This document shows, one piece after another, positions 1-11,985 of a stretch of DNA of 64,000 nt (position 1 is its first letter; the number at the start of each line of letters is the position of its first letter). The stretch covers positions 11,151,001 through 11,215,000 of the forward strand of contig NC_060026.1 in NCBI RefSeq assembly GCF_021134715.1, written 5' to 3'. A model generated the notes under the pieces. That model ran no database searches and was not told the DNA's origin. It saw only the letters and a list, made by a program, of their open reading frames with translations. The translations under genes were made by a program, and so were the position numbers. Source of the stretch: Daphnia pulex. Its lineage: Eukaryota; Arthropoda; Branchiopoda; Diplostraca; Daphniidae.

Positions 1-106
1 CAGATTTACATAACATACTAAAAATTTTTACAGTTTTATTAACATCTACTATTTTTCCCCCCCTGTCCCTTTTGACCCGGTGTCCCGTTTTACTCCAGTC
101 TCCCCT
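1..106. mobile_element. Right end of a ggggaga-TIR MITE, cut by the window edge
   Basis: The stretch ends in a gtccc...cccggtgtccc...actccagtctcccc terminus that closely matches the right end of the element at 7876-8696. The left part lies outside the window. No coding capacity is seen. Confidence 0.6.
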
Positions 107-238
107 ACTGAAAAACGAACCAAAAATAAATCACAGTAACTTCGAAAGTAGGGGAATTAAAAGCAGTTAGATAGGTAAAGTTGTTAAATAGGTGTAATAT
201 GCCTACCTGACTTTTCCTTTTTTGGCTAAATAGCTCCA

Positions 239-450
239 ATAGTAATAATTTGAAGAATGCTTATAGGGTCATAATCTTCTTGGTACATGAAGCCTTTGCC
301 AAGTAACTTTTTGGCTTCCGGTATGGTGCAATACACCAGGATGCGGAAAGGGTACATTTTTTTGTCCATTATTCCTTCTATTCTTCATGTGCCACCTCTT
401 CCGTACAAATTTCTCCCCAAACCATGATGTTTCCACCATCGTGTTTAACA
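239..450 (-). pseudogene. Tc1/mariner transposase fragment, frameshifted
   Basis: On the minus strand one frame reads VKHDGGNIMVWGE, the conserved block before the second catalytic aspartate in Tc1/mariner transposases (usual form GGGSVMVWG). About 20 codons on, a second frame reads IMDKKMY then LGKGFMYQEDYDP, which matches the MDxxxY...F(Q)QDNDP block that holds the second catalytic aspartate. The two blocks are in different frames with stops between them, so this is a dead remnant of the DDE domain. No inverted repeats of its own were found. Confidence 0.7.
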
Positions 451-1783
451 ATGAGAGTTACACAGTTTTTCACATAGGAGCAATTGCAAGCCGGCACAAA
501 CAACAACAACGACACAAACCAACAAAGCAAGCAACACAGCACAAACAAAGATCCATTTATTGCTGAGGAATATACCAAATTTATTGACTCATCGGAACAC
601 GAAACTTTTTCTCAATTTTTTGGACCACTTTTTTTGTTCTCTCGTGAAACGCAGTTTTTTATTACGTTTCGGGAACTAAGCAATAGCTTACGGCAGGCAA
701 CGCGCCCCACCATACCCAAGGGACGGAGTGAACGGTTAACTACCATAAATTACTGACAGGAATTTTTCGTCCACAATTGAAATCTTCATTCAACAGACAA
801 CAATTTTTTTTCGTCACCCTGTCTATTTTCCTAAAATCAATTTTTTTTCGTGAACCCTTACTACTGTTCATAATTAAAATAACGTTATCAGATCCGTTTA
901 AAGAACTGGGACGTTCACTTCTTGATAAGTTCTTCAAACTGTGCGTTTTTAAATTGCTCGATCATCATAAATACTATCGAGAATCCATTACCAGTTAATC
1001 GAACAATTTCTCGCATTGAATGTTTGGTTTACACCAGTTTTGGCAATTTTTTGGCCCAGCAGTTTCGTCGTTTTCGCAGTACTTTTTTTCCTTTTCGGCA
1101 CTGTATTTGTCTGTTTCGGCACCGCCACCAGATTCATCATTTATCGTTTTTGTGTTATGTCTAATTCGGCAACCTGTATAGGCACCACTGCTAATCACCA
1201 AATATTTTTTTCTCCAATCTTCCTCACTGTTTTCCTGTATTCCGTGAAGATAAATCAGCTTTATTTTTACTGTGCGTCGTGTGTTAATAAAGGGTGTACG
1301 ACAAAAAAGGAAGAAATTGAAAGAAGTTGAATATAAAATGGAATAGTGCTTATAAGGAATTGTATTTAAACCATACAGATAGAACAGAATAAATAAAAGG
1401 GAAGACTATAGTGAAGACATTAATCAGAATCTTCGTTCTCTGGGCCGTCCCTCAGCTCTCTCAGATCCGCTTTTGAGTGCTTCTTTGTGAGCAACGCGAG
1501 CTGCAAAAGCATCTCTTTAGGGGAAATAGGGTTGTCCGGTCTGGTAAAAGATTCCCATATGGTGGTCAGATGGCGCTGTTTTGATTCTCCGTCCTTGTTC
1601 AGTTTTTTAAGGACTTGTTTTTGTGAAAAATTTTTTGCTGCCATGGCAATTTTCTCCACCTCCCCGTGAATCTTTATTAAAAAAGATCACAAGATTGGTT
1701 GATGCAAGTCCTAGTACAAAAATACAGTTAGAAAATTAAAAATAATCAACAGAATAGATAACTTCTCAGCAACAGCTTTGAGG
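451..1783. other. No recognisable gene
   Basis: Short open frames exist on both strands (for example 484-756 plus and 1420-1659 minus). None carries a motif I recognise or clear splice context. The 1420-1659 minus frame lies just downstream of the MULE fragment and may be its decayed C-terminal part. Confidence 0.4.
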
Positions 1784-2091
1784 TTATTGTGTGTTGTTAT
1801 TGGTCATAACTTGCTGCATAAACATAGACCAGCAATCTGGTGGCCAAATTGTGCTGTTTATGTAGATTGTTTCCACATAGTTGCAGAAACGCAACATTAG
1901 CCCTGTCGCGATGGATGCGATGCTCTCGAACCTTTTGCGAATTTTTTCGGCTGGCAGCAGGTGCAGGCTAAGCAATTCCCGACAGGTTTTCCGGGTCTGG
2001 CTGTCCTTTCTATAGGCTGGACTTAGTTCTTTAGCCTCGATGTTGCGGTAGAAGGACTGTGTCAAGTGAAAGGAGCAGCCGACTGGCTTCA
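1784..2091 (-). pseudogene. MULE-type transposase fragment
   Basis: The minus-strand frame begins after a good acceptor (ttttccccacag) and reads VGCSFHLTQSFYRNI, then LLPAEKIRKRFE, then WPPDCWSMF and TNN. This order matches the MULE transposase domain as seen in animal FLYWCH/MULE proteins: a GCxFHxxQ block, an LP.E.....F block, then a WxxY/F...RTNN block. The catalytic aspartates and glutamate that should lie upstream are not visible in an intact frame. It is either one exon of a decayed gene or a degraded element. The MULE assignment is family knowledge; inactivity is inferred from the missing upstream part. Confidence 0.65.
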
Positions 2092-4292
2092 CTGTGGGGA
2101 AAATCGCCCTGCATGCCTATAGGGAAAGGGAGAGTTTATTACTGAAAAACAACGTTTAAAAAAGCATATACAAGCGTTTGGTAATTTTTGCGGCCAAATT
2201 GCGGTGGCCGAAATTTTGTAAATGTGAAATGTGAATAATATACTTCCTCTTTACAAAGTCCTCCACATTGTTTTCATCCAACGCCAGAAGACCAGTCGAC
2301 CTCACCTTGACTATATAACAGGCACACAACACGCACAGTAAATTCCATTTATGCAAACAGTTACGTGTAATTAACTCTCTTAGTTCCCCGTATCTGGTCC
2401 CTAGCTTCCTCTTCTCTTGTTCTCGACACCTCTGTACTCCTTTCCTGCTAGTCCTCCTCTGCCTCTTCCGCCTCTCTACTCTCTCGTTTTTCCAACGTCT
2501 CGTCCTCGACGTTTAAACTGCGTCACTTTGTCCGTCCAATCTGGACATCCCCAGTCTCCTCTATTCGTCCTCTCTTCCTGGCGCGTAACAATATGATCAA
2601 ATATAATATCAGGAACTCCCTGTTTACATTTGTGTCGTGGAACGGTTCCAGCAAACAACTGATTTACGTGTTAGCTGATTGCTTGACTTCTTTATCGACA
2701 AACGAAAACCACAAAGCAAAAATATATTTTTTGAACCAAATCCCGCCTTTCATTTTCTCTTTTTCTTTATTGTTGAAAGCTACCTTTAACGTTTTATGCC
2801 GTACAGTTCCTTTTCTTCATTTTATCAAGCAATCCTCGCTCAAACACACCAAATCATAGATGGGATCTTTTTTTTACCATTCTGCTATGGGAAGTAGGGG
2901 ATATCAGGGCTACGTGGGATTCTAAAATAATTTTCAAGTAGCTTTAAGTAGCACAAAATTAGATGAATTTCCCCTTTTTTATACAAAAGTAATGGGAAAT
3001 TTTCTCCCCTCATCTTTATATTTTTTTCAGAATTAATTAATTTGAATACTGTAGTTAGCTACAATTTTTTAATGAATATATCTATTTTTGTCGTACCTGT
3101 ACTTGGGAAACTCCCCCCTTTTTTGGCTGGCTTGAAGGTGTCCCAAAAAGCCCTAGTTGAAATGTTTACCCCGCATGACTGACCGCATATTTGCAATTAT
3201 TACAAACTAACGCTATATGAACAGCTCCTCAAATTTACTGTGTACCAAAAAAAGGTAGAATGAATTTCACATGGAATGGCCTATCTCGTTTTTAAATTAT
3301 ATTCATGCAAACTGCAATCTTGTGCAACGCCCTTTTGTTATGCATGGCTTATTTTCAGAGATATTAACTGCTAAAAAAATAAAACCCAAAAGAGATTTAA
3401 TCAGTGCTTTTTAAACATCTACCGCTAGTTGGGTAGCAGGAAGTAGCCAGAGAATGTCATAAAATGGAGGGTTTTATTTTTCTTAGCAGTTAATGGACTT
3501 GTTGTTAAAAAAAACTATTCTTACAAAAGTTTTGTTGTTCAATTATGCGATTGGATATCCGTTTTGGCCATCCATCGTACGTAGAATCTCCGTCTTAATG
3601 TCACTCTTTTCTACGTCGACATCTCACGTTTGTGGGATATTCATTGTGAACGTAATATTCGGACGTCCGAAACACATCAAATTTAAGCTAAAAGAAGATA
3701 AAAGATTTGATTCATGGAATCCATATAACCTTGGACCTTTCGCATTTCATTCTCCTGCTTTATTCACGAGAACAGCTGCATACAAGTTTATGATCCATAT
3801 CTAATTACTTAGAAATTGTAAAATAACATAAAATATCAGCTAATTACATCCACGTTAAATAAGGAAAAGGATTAAAGAAGAAAAAATTAAAAATGTACAG
3901 AAAACTAGAAATAGATTTTTGGTACATTTAAACTTTACAGTTTTAATGTTACTTAGCTTAAAACATAGATTTATGGAATTTTCTTATTCTAGTTTTTATG
4001 AGTTCTATCAACTGATAGAAAAAATTTAGCTTTGATTCTGGTGTTTGTCCATTGGCCGTCCATTTGTTGGAGTTAAGGTGAACTTAAACAAAACTAGACG
4101 TATATTTGCATCCAATGGACCTCCAAACTAGGTCCGTCCGTTTATCGTCCGCTATGGTTATCTAATGGACTTAATTTGTAACATCGAAAAGTAGATCCAG
4201 TTTATGGGAAATTATTATTACGCGCGTCTATTAGACCGTTGAAACTCATACAAAGTAGACAAGATCACAACATCAAAGAAAGACGTAAAAAG
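2092..4292. other. AT-rich intergenic DNA without a supported gene
   Basis: Apart from the degenerate MITE listed at 2893-3172, no gene is seen. The 103-codon plus frame at 3493-3804 has no recognisable motif and sits in repeat-rich DNA, so it is not called. Confidence 0.4.
2893..3172. mobile_element. Degenerate short copy of the ggggaga-TIR family
   Basis: It opens with agtaggggatatcagggct followed by acgtgggat, a decayed form of the left end at 4293. Near the other edge gtgtcccaaaaagccct resembles the inverted right end. Ends are approximate and the copy is clearly worn. Confidence 0.4.
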
Positions 4293-5147
4293 TAGGGGAG
4301 ACCGGGGCTATGTGGGACATTTTTTTTCTTTTCGCTGCCATTTAAATAAAACTAAGAATTATGAAAAAATAAAAGTATAGGAGTGATTCCCTGGCATTTA
4401 TTAAAATTAGGTTATTTTTTTAATTTTTTTCGTTGAATCATTCAATAGTTATTTGATGAAATGCCAACATGAAAAAATGCCAAAAAACAAAAAATTTAGG
4501 GTTAAACGGAACAGAGCCGGGGGAAAAATGGAACATCAATTTTCTCTGCAACGGCTTAATTATATTTATTAAATAATGCACTGCTGAAAAGGAAATTCAT
4601 TTCTCTTTCAGAAGTGCTGTCTTTTTATTTATTTTGTAAAGTAGAAGTGGAGATACTATCAAAAAAGTCTTTTTGATAATTTTTCCTTTGTTGTTGTTGC
4701 CAGGGGGCGTTTTTCTGGAAATAACGTTGATCTGGCAATACCTGTTTTACCCCGTTTTCCATGTCCCGTTTAACCCGAACCCAAACAACACCAAATAAAC
4801 TAAAATATATCATACTTAGGAACACATTTTTTATAAAATATTAATATTATCTTAAACTAGGAAAAAAACCCTAACAAACAGCTATCTGGGTTCTATAAAA
4901 ATATAAAAAAAAATATTACGAAAATGAAAAACAAAACGTCGGAAATTTTTTTTCCGATTCCCAATTTTTTTGTTTTTCCCATACAACTCGACAAAAAATC
5001 GGAAATTCAGGAAAAAAACTTTATATTATAAATAAAACATCATTTAACAGACGCTGTATGTATTTCGTAATTTTAAGACAAATTGTACATATAAAAATTG
5101 CCCTGTACATTTTAGCCCCGTGTCCCACATAGCCCCGGTCTCCCCTA
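4293..5147. mobile_element. MITE with taggggagaccgggg terminal inverted repeats
   Basis: The left end (taggggagaccggggctatg then tgggac) and the right end (gtcccacatagccccggtct then cccta) are exact inverted copies over about 26 bp. The flanking TA is either the target duplication or part of the repeat. Inside, gggttaaacgg near 4500 and ccgtttaaccc near 4765 form a second, inner inverted pair. There is no transposase, so it must be non-autonomous. The superfamily is not identified. Confidence 0.8.
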
Positions 5148-5300
5148 TGCAGTATCGTCGTATTTTTTGGACAAAAAATAGACGCGACGAAGAATGGATA
5201 AATAAATTACGTCGAATAGACGGATATTAGACCAGCTGTGCTAGCAGGACTCTCTTCTTACTCCTTTTTCACCTTTTTTCATGTACCTACCCAATTACAA

Positions 5301-7628
5301 CTAACAAACGCATTCACACTCGTCGTCTTTTGACCAGGAAACAGGTGATGCCGTACTAACATTTTCGCCACCATTTCTGAGAATTCCACATACTGCTCCT
5401 CTCGAACCCGGAGTGAGAACAGCACTTTCTTTTGAAATCGTGCTATTAAATTTCATCCAGCAAATTCCTTGCCCCTGAAAATACGTCGTATTTGATAAAA
5501 CATTAGTATTAAATGATGGGCTGTAAAGGTGAACTAAAACTGGGGAACAACTAATTTGTTTACACTATACCTCAACATTTGTCCAAACGAAGTGGTTGCA
5601 TGGCGGATTTTGTATGCAAAGCGCCCCACAAGATTCTCCTTCGGAAAATTCCTTTTTTAAATCATTTCCAGAAAAGTTGCAATTAAAAGACCAGGATAAT
5701 TCAGCTAAATTAATCCAATGAATCGCCAAGTATCCGCAAATAGATCCTGGAGAATCCAAATGAATTGCTTTTTCACGGTAAATCCTGCCTGATTTTATCC
5801 AACAGGTTCCAATCTATTAAAAATCCATCGTCACCATCACAAATGTTTCAAATTAGTTTACATTGGGCCTATCTACATTTTAAAAATTGCATTTCAACCA
5901 TGTAGGCCTATAATGACTTAATTTCCAACCCATGAACCCAGGTATCATAGTGCACTCTTACGTCGTCCAATACAGGTGATCTTAGGATGCGATCAATGTA
6001 TAGAGACATTGCGTTTCGCACGTTATTAATATCGACTATGAAAAGCGAGAAATCTTATTGCTATCAGTGTATAGCTTTTCCCATTTGCTAAACTTGTAAC
6101 GTATTTTGGACAACACATGGATGACAACTATAGAATTAAAATATCTGAGATTACTTTGAATTAGCGGTCTTTCATTTACTCGTTAGGTTAAGATTTCTTT
6201 TTTCTGGGGGGGGGGGCACAAAGAAACGTTTTTGAGAATATGCTCCCTTTAAGGCATTATGTATATAATCTTGCAACAGTTGCCGCATTCTGGAATTCTG
6301 GATGGAACACAAAGTCCAATCCTTGAATATTCTAAATTAATGCTCTTTTCAAAAGAAAACGACTGTTGTGTTTCCTTCTCCCCGATTGAGGCCATGACCC
6401 TTTCGAAAAGCAGTAGACTATACGTTCCTTTACAGAACAGACATTACATCGCAAAGGGGAGAGTGGGGTGAGTTGGAACGCGTTTTGTTTTAAAGCTTTA
6501 TCTTCCAAATAAGTTAACAAAATTAATTAATTTTTTGTTTAATTTTTTTGCCTTTCTCCATTCATAGTATCTTTTTTATTTTAGAAGTAATTCTTAATCC
6601 TGTGTGGATTTTTGAAATTTGAGAAAATTAAGGGAGGAGCCTATATTGGGTGAATCGGGACATTAGAGTGGATGACGTGAGACAGCCTCAGTTTAGTCTA
6701 TAAAACACTGAGAAAAAAATAAAAGCTATTCGCATTAATGAATTCTGTATGTTAGAAAAGTTTTCATTCGAATTAATCTGTAAAAGAAAAAGCTTTCTAA
6801 AGCAAAAGAAATTGCTTAATTGTCACACATGGGGTAAAAATCAGATGGGCTTGGTTTAAGATTAAAGACAACATAATTTAATTATTGATTATTAAAGGTC
6901 CCAAGAAATAGCGTTGGAATTCTCCTCACTAAGCCCCGCCAACTGCTGTCCCATGTCGTACACTTAAATTGTTCCAAACCACCCAAACAACGGAGTTGAA
7001 TATGCTGCTGTTTAATTCAAAATGATGCTCATTACATTAAAATCTCTATTTTAAACGACAAACAAAAGATAAAAAACACGTCTGTATTTAAAAAGAATTG
7101 CATATTTTGATTTTGAGTTGGAAATAAAATTATCCTCCCATAGAATAAATAATAAATACTTATTTTGTGCATTTTCTTTGGTAATTTTAAAATAATATTT
7201 ACTAATCCCCATTGTTCCACTTCTCCCGTGTCCTACTTCATACCACTCTCCCCTATAGCTCCATACACTATAGCTATTACATTTTTATTTACATTTATTT
7301 ATATCTATTACCATTGTCGGGTACTGAAACGGCAAATAAAATGACAAATACTTGCGCATACCCCATTCGGAGTTGTAGATGTAGTTGTAAATGTGAAATG
7401 TGTACAACTTTCAACAGTAAATTGGCAAAAATCTCCACACTTTGATGGTGGCATAGCTTTATTTGCGACAGGATTTCCTTCAAAATCACAGTTTTCGGTC
7501 CAGTGGACGCTACTTTGAGACCTCCAATTTTGAAGGGCAGTTACAATCTTGAAGATAAATAATACCGTTGAATATGATAGAATGTTTTTAATGAACACCA
7601 TATCTAGACTTTTGTAGAACGCCTGCAA
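5301..7628 (-). CDS. Secreted cysteine-rich PAN/apple-like protein
   Basis: Three exons are read on the minus strand: 7628-7362, 5813-5571 and 5474-5301, giving 227 codons with GT-AG junctions in phase. The first exon starts MQAFYKSL; a second Met ten codons in (MVFIKN) precedes a hydrophobic run typical of a signal peptide, so 7601 is the alternative start. The protein holds two copies of one pattern: W..NCdFeGN, CG.xC, a C-x-HFxxT block, then G(T/I)CWxK. The copies are roughly residues 45-100 and 120-170. The pattern resembles disulphide-rich PAN/apple-like modules of extracellular proteins. Function is unknown; an extracellular binding role is inference. The 1.5-kb first intron contains a complete MITE (6456-7253). 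Confidence 0.65.
6456..7253. mobile_element. MITE inside an intron, ggggaga-TIR family
   Basis: The left end ggggagagtggggtgagttg and the right end cataccactctcccc are inverted copies with a few mismatches, and the same family pattern recurs at 4293 and 7876. No transposase frame lies between. The element sits wholly within the first intron of the minus-strand PAN-like gene. Confidence 0.7.
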
Positions 7629-7875
7629 CGAACAACTAATTGCATGAGCTCATTTTATCTCCTAACCGGAAAACAAAAACCTCAAAATTAAATCTATGCA
7701 TTTCCTTTCATTTGCTCAATCTCTTTGCTGTGTTGAAAGCTAGATAACACTTTAAAAAACCTAGAGTACCTAACTTAAGTTTTCAGACAACTGAGAGCAG
7801 TTTTCAGGAAAACGCGTATTTTGTAATCGCAAAAAAATTTTCATCCTACGGATCGAGCTATTTTTCTAGTATGCA

Positions 7876-8696
7876 GGGGAGACTGGAGTAAGACGGGACG
7901 GTTTTCGTTTCCCCCCCATATCTCCCAATATAATCATCCTATTTTATTTTATTTTACATTTTTATATATTTAACATATATAGGTACCCCCCATATTTTTT
8001 ATTTAATTTTAGAGTAAACCGTTTACCCGTAGGAAACGGCTAAAGTTTTCAAATTTTGTGGGAGGTGCCTATTTTGGGGGGTAAATGAGGACACTAGGGT
8101 GGGTGGGGTGGGACATTTGAGTTATAAGCCTTAAAATTTGTTAAAAATTTAAAAAAAAAATTGAATTCATGTTTCCCTATATCAATTCTATATGTCTGTA
8201 AAAAAAAATTGAAGAATTATCGTGTAAATTGAGATTTAAATTTTATGAAAAAAATAGCTTAGCTACGCCCGATTTGAGGGCGGAGCTCCCTGCTTATCTC
8301 AACTGCAGTAAAATTTGCTGTCCCAAATTCCCGATAATCTCTCTTTTTTTAAAATGTCCATATTTCCTAAAATAATGGGCCTAAAATTCAAATTTTTTTC
8401 TTAAACGATAAAGAAATGAACAAAGTTTCTTCCCATATAAATATATTATGTATTTTTTTGGTATTTTTTCCGGAATACCTTTTATGGCGGCGAAAAATTT
8501 TTACATCAAAAAGCTGTTTTTTTATTTTGTCAATAACTCCCACAGTTATTGACAAAATCACACCAAACTTCAACCCCGATTAGATAACATGTTTTTACAT
8601 GTTACACTAAAAAAAATTTCCAATTTATTGATATTTTCGATTTTTCCCCTCACTGTCCCTCTTGACCCGGTGTCCCAGAATACTCCAGTCTCCCCC
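7876..8696. mobile_element. MITE, ggggaga-TIR family
   Basis: The left end is ggggagactggagtaagacg and the right end tgtcccagaatactccagtc followed by tcccc, inverted with few mismatches. A perfect 15-bp stem with a 5-base loop lies at 8524-8558 (attttgtcaataact / agttattgacaaaat). It is the closest relative of the truncated copy at the window start. No coding capacity is seen. Confidence 0.75.
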
Positions 8697-9858
8697 ATAA
8701 CATCAATTAGTAGCCTACTGAAATAAAGGTTATTAACTTGATTTTTCATTCAAATAATTGGCTGTATCCACTTTTAACTTTGTATTAACATTTTTGCGAA
8801 ACATCAGCCAGAAGAAAATTGGAGACATTCAAACATGGCGGATTCCGCAAGGGTGCGTTCCCAAACAAGGGAGCGAGTGACTACATGTCAGTCCGTTACT
8901 CTATTGCAAACTTGAAAGAAGTTCCCTGTTTGGTTGATTTAAGTTTTAAATGGCCGACGAGCAGCCCAAGCACGTCTGAATGAGGGACGAGCGGATAAGA
9001 CTGCGCACACCTAAGGGAGAGGGGTCAAATAGTCCATGTGAATTCGGCAATAAAATAAGAAGTGTTTTCGGTAAAAGTTAATTCGGCTACAATGCCGAAT
9101 TCGCTTATTAATTTTTGCGTTTTCGGCAAGAGTTCAGATGATTCGGAAAGTTTTTTTTATATGAAAATACATGTCAGATTTATTCAGTCAAGTTATTATA
9201 ATTTTTTCGTCAATCAGTAAGTCAATAAGTTTCACATGCAGATGTATCACATTCAGAAGTATCACAGTCAGTTCCTTCGTCAATAAAATTGCTTTTTAAG
9301 TCATCTACGCTTTTTTAAAATTATCGTTGTTAAAATCAGAATAAAGGGCAATTTAAAAGTGGTTTCGGCAATTGCCGAATGCTATTTTCCGTCAAAGTAC
9401 CAGCCAAGCTTTAAAACTTAAAAAGAAGCCAAGCTTAAACAACTTATTTTAGGTGGTACAATAAAATGGAACTTGATATGTTTCAGGAATCAGGCGATAC
9501 AATAAATCATGGGTTGTATACTATGTATAAATGTATATTATGGATATATCAGTGTTCCGTATCTTTTTGAGAAGATAAGACAAATTTGTATATTTTTGCC
9601 TATATTATCTGCGATTTTAAAAAATGTATATTTATCTTATCTTTATCTTAACTTTCGCACTTTTTTTATAAAGATATCAGATAAGTTAAAAGATATTTAG
9701 TAATATATCCACGCTTTGTCAGTAGTCACCAAAATTAGTCTGCAGAGTTTCAGTTATTGTGAAGCCGTAAACTGAAGTGATAAATTTTCTGCTTTTATCA
9801 TACCAAGATATTGAAAAACCATAAATTTACCATAAATATTATTGAAAAAGAAAAACAG
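8697..9858. other. No recognisable gene
   Basis: AT-rich sequence with scattered ttcggcaa and gccgaat words around 9040-9390. I see no gene or complete element. Confidence 0.4.
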
Positions 9859-10870
9859 GTCGTTGCCTCGAAAAAGATCACGAATAGATGTGGATAGTGA
9901 AGAGAGTCATGAGGGTGAATCTGATGTAAGTCACGTGATGATTCCCAAGAGGAAGCTGATGTCAATATCGTTCGTGATTCAAATGTAATAAGCGTTTGCG
10001 TTTGCTTAAAGGTTAAACCTTTAACTAAAATCTTATTTCATTTACTTTTCAGCATGATACTTCTGATAGCAATGAGGAAAGCAGTGAAACATCGCCAAAG
10101 CAAGCTATCAAGTTTTTTTCGTCACTTATGTCAAGAAAACTGTCATAACCGCGCCCCACTAACTTTGACTCGTGCGGATAAAGTATCTGTGGATTCCACG
10201 TTGGCAGCTTTAAAAGCCGATATAGAACCTACCTGTAGACTTTTTTTTTACTTTTTTGACAATCTAAAAAAAATCCGTGATTCGGAACAATCACCGTCTG
10301 AGAAGTGATATAGCATTGGCCAAGTTATATTATATAAGCTACATACACAATTATTCCCCTGTGATTTGACTCTATGACTGTAACGTTTCACGGAATTCAA
10401 CTGTGTTAAAATTTGGATAGACCAACTAGTTCATAAGCACAAGTCTTTGAAAAATTCGAATTCTGTAAAGGAGGAGAAAGAATGTTCTCGTCCAGTGATT
10501 TCTTCTGCGAAGAAGACAGACGATTTATTACCGATAATATCGCTCCATCCGACCAATAATGGCGCTCCAACTCTCCCTGCTATAACCGAGACAGTATAAT
10601 GCATATCATTCCGCCCAACGAAAATTTAATTATTGGGTTTAAATATTTATTTTATTCAGGTCAAAGTGGAATCTAGCGCTTCCGACGAACTTCGTTGTTC
10701 GCTTTCTGGTCACAAGTTACCTTTTACCCAAGATCTAATAGAGGAGATTCCTACAAAGGCTAAGAAAATCAACAGCCGCTTTGTGGCTAACTTGCTCCGC
10801 CTACTTTATACCGAAGAGTATCTAGCCACACGCATACAATGGGAGCTAATTTTACAGGCAAAGAGTGTAT
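9859..10870 (+). other. Series of possible exons of an unidentified gene or relic
   Basis: Three segments look exon-like. 9859-9925 follows an acceptor, reads an acidic VDSEESHEGESD and ends at gtaagt. From 10053, after ttttcag, it reads HDTSDSNEESSETSPKQ and then hits a stop at about 10146. From 10660, after attcag, it reads HKLPFTQDLIEEIP, then AKKINSRFVANLLRLLYTEE. The last stretch has the helical feel of BEN-type domains, but I cannot confirm that. Stops and the lack of a continuous model suggest a decayed gene. Confidence 0.3.
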
Positions 10871-11209
10871 GGAAGATATTCAACTCAAAATGTTCAACGA
10901 ATGTCATTTGCAGTATACACATTAAAAGAAGATCTCTCATGAATTCTTTGTCACTCCCATTGTGGGTCTGGCAGCTGAACTTCACGGTTTGCCTATAATG
11001 GCCTACACAAATGGAAAACCAAAGTAAATGGATTATGGGAAACACAAGTGGGTGGCTGAAAGGCCAATTAACTTCCACTGCAAAATGGAAGAATACCCCC
11101 ATTCCTGCAATCCTGCACAACTAAATTTTGTACTCGACATTAATGCTTGCAAGTATGTTCATCAATTGGAAAAAAAGAGTCATTTTTCAAAGTACGGAAA
11201 ACTCAGGGA

Positions 11210-11520
11210 AAACAGAGGAAGTGGGGATTTTGAATTTCAATTTTGTGATGGGTGTGTGTGAAGATTAAATTCCATAGCTGTGTTTTAGCTTCCCAAGCTG
11301 GTGATCGTCCAGTTATAGCTGCAATGCTACTAAGTGATTTCAAAGAAAAAAACTTAAAGATGGCTTATACTCAGTATACCTCTGAAACTGTGGAGGAACT
11401 TCTAAAATTCCTGTATGTCAGGCAAATTAACACTGTAAACAACTCTGAGAAAATTCAAATTTTATATGTTGCTGCAAACTACTGCGGAATAGAGAAAACC
11501 AATGACACGTACCCCAGCCA
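11210..11520 (+). pseudogene. Decayed BTB/POZ domain of speckle-type (TDPOZ-like) protein
   Basis: The plus strand reads SGDFEFQFCDG, then after a frame change VLASQ, AAMLLSDFKEKN, ETVEELLKFLY and ILYVAANYCGIEK. These blocks, in this order, form the BTB fold of speckle-type POZ proteins (usual forms VLASQSPVFAAM, ETVEEMLKFLYTG, LYVAADKY). A stop and frameshift near 11261 split the domain, and the C-terminal BACK region is missing. The family acts as a CUL3 adaptor; this copy is very unlikely to work. Confidence 0.7.
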
Positions 11521-11985
11521 TAGCAACCTCGCGACTGCCATATTATGTGAAAATTCACTTTGGGCGATGTGGAGTTCTTATGGGTTTTGGGAGGGTCCCT
11601 TATATTTAGTCTATAGTTTTACTCGAGTTAATAATGGTAAAACTCGGTTGCAACAGTAAAATAGGGAATTGAACAAGAATTTTTTTATGTATTTAATTTA
11701 TTTTTTTGAATTCCCATTTATTCATTAAAAATGATTTAAACGCGTTGTTTACGTTTTTTAACGAAGAACAGGGAGAAGAGGGAGAATGGGACGAAAAGTC
11801 CTTTTTGGACTTTCTGATTCTTTCGCCTTTACCAATCAGACGAACTTTCGTAACCAAGACAACTCACGCCTCGTCGTTGCGGCGTTGAGTTCCTGTACTA
11901 ATGCTGTTTTTGAGAAATCGGAAAGTTCAAAAAGGACTTTTTTTGCCATCTATAATTAGAATTCTATACCACGATATAAAATTAA
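11521..11985. other. No recognisable gene
   Basis: Nothing is supported between the BTB relic and the foldback element. The 60-codon plus frame at 11706-11888 has no motif. Confidence 0.4.

Noticed and set aside
484-756. 90-codon plus-strand frame rich in Asn/Gln
   Set aside because: The Asn/Gln run comes from a simple aac/caa repeat; no splice context or domain.
3493-3804. 103-codon plus-strand frame
   Set aside because: No motif or signal of coding; lies among repeats.
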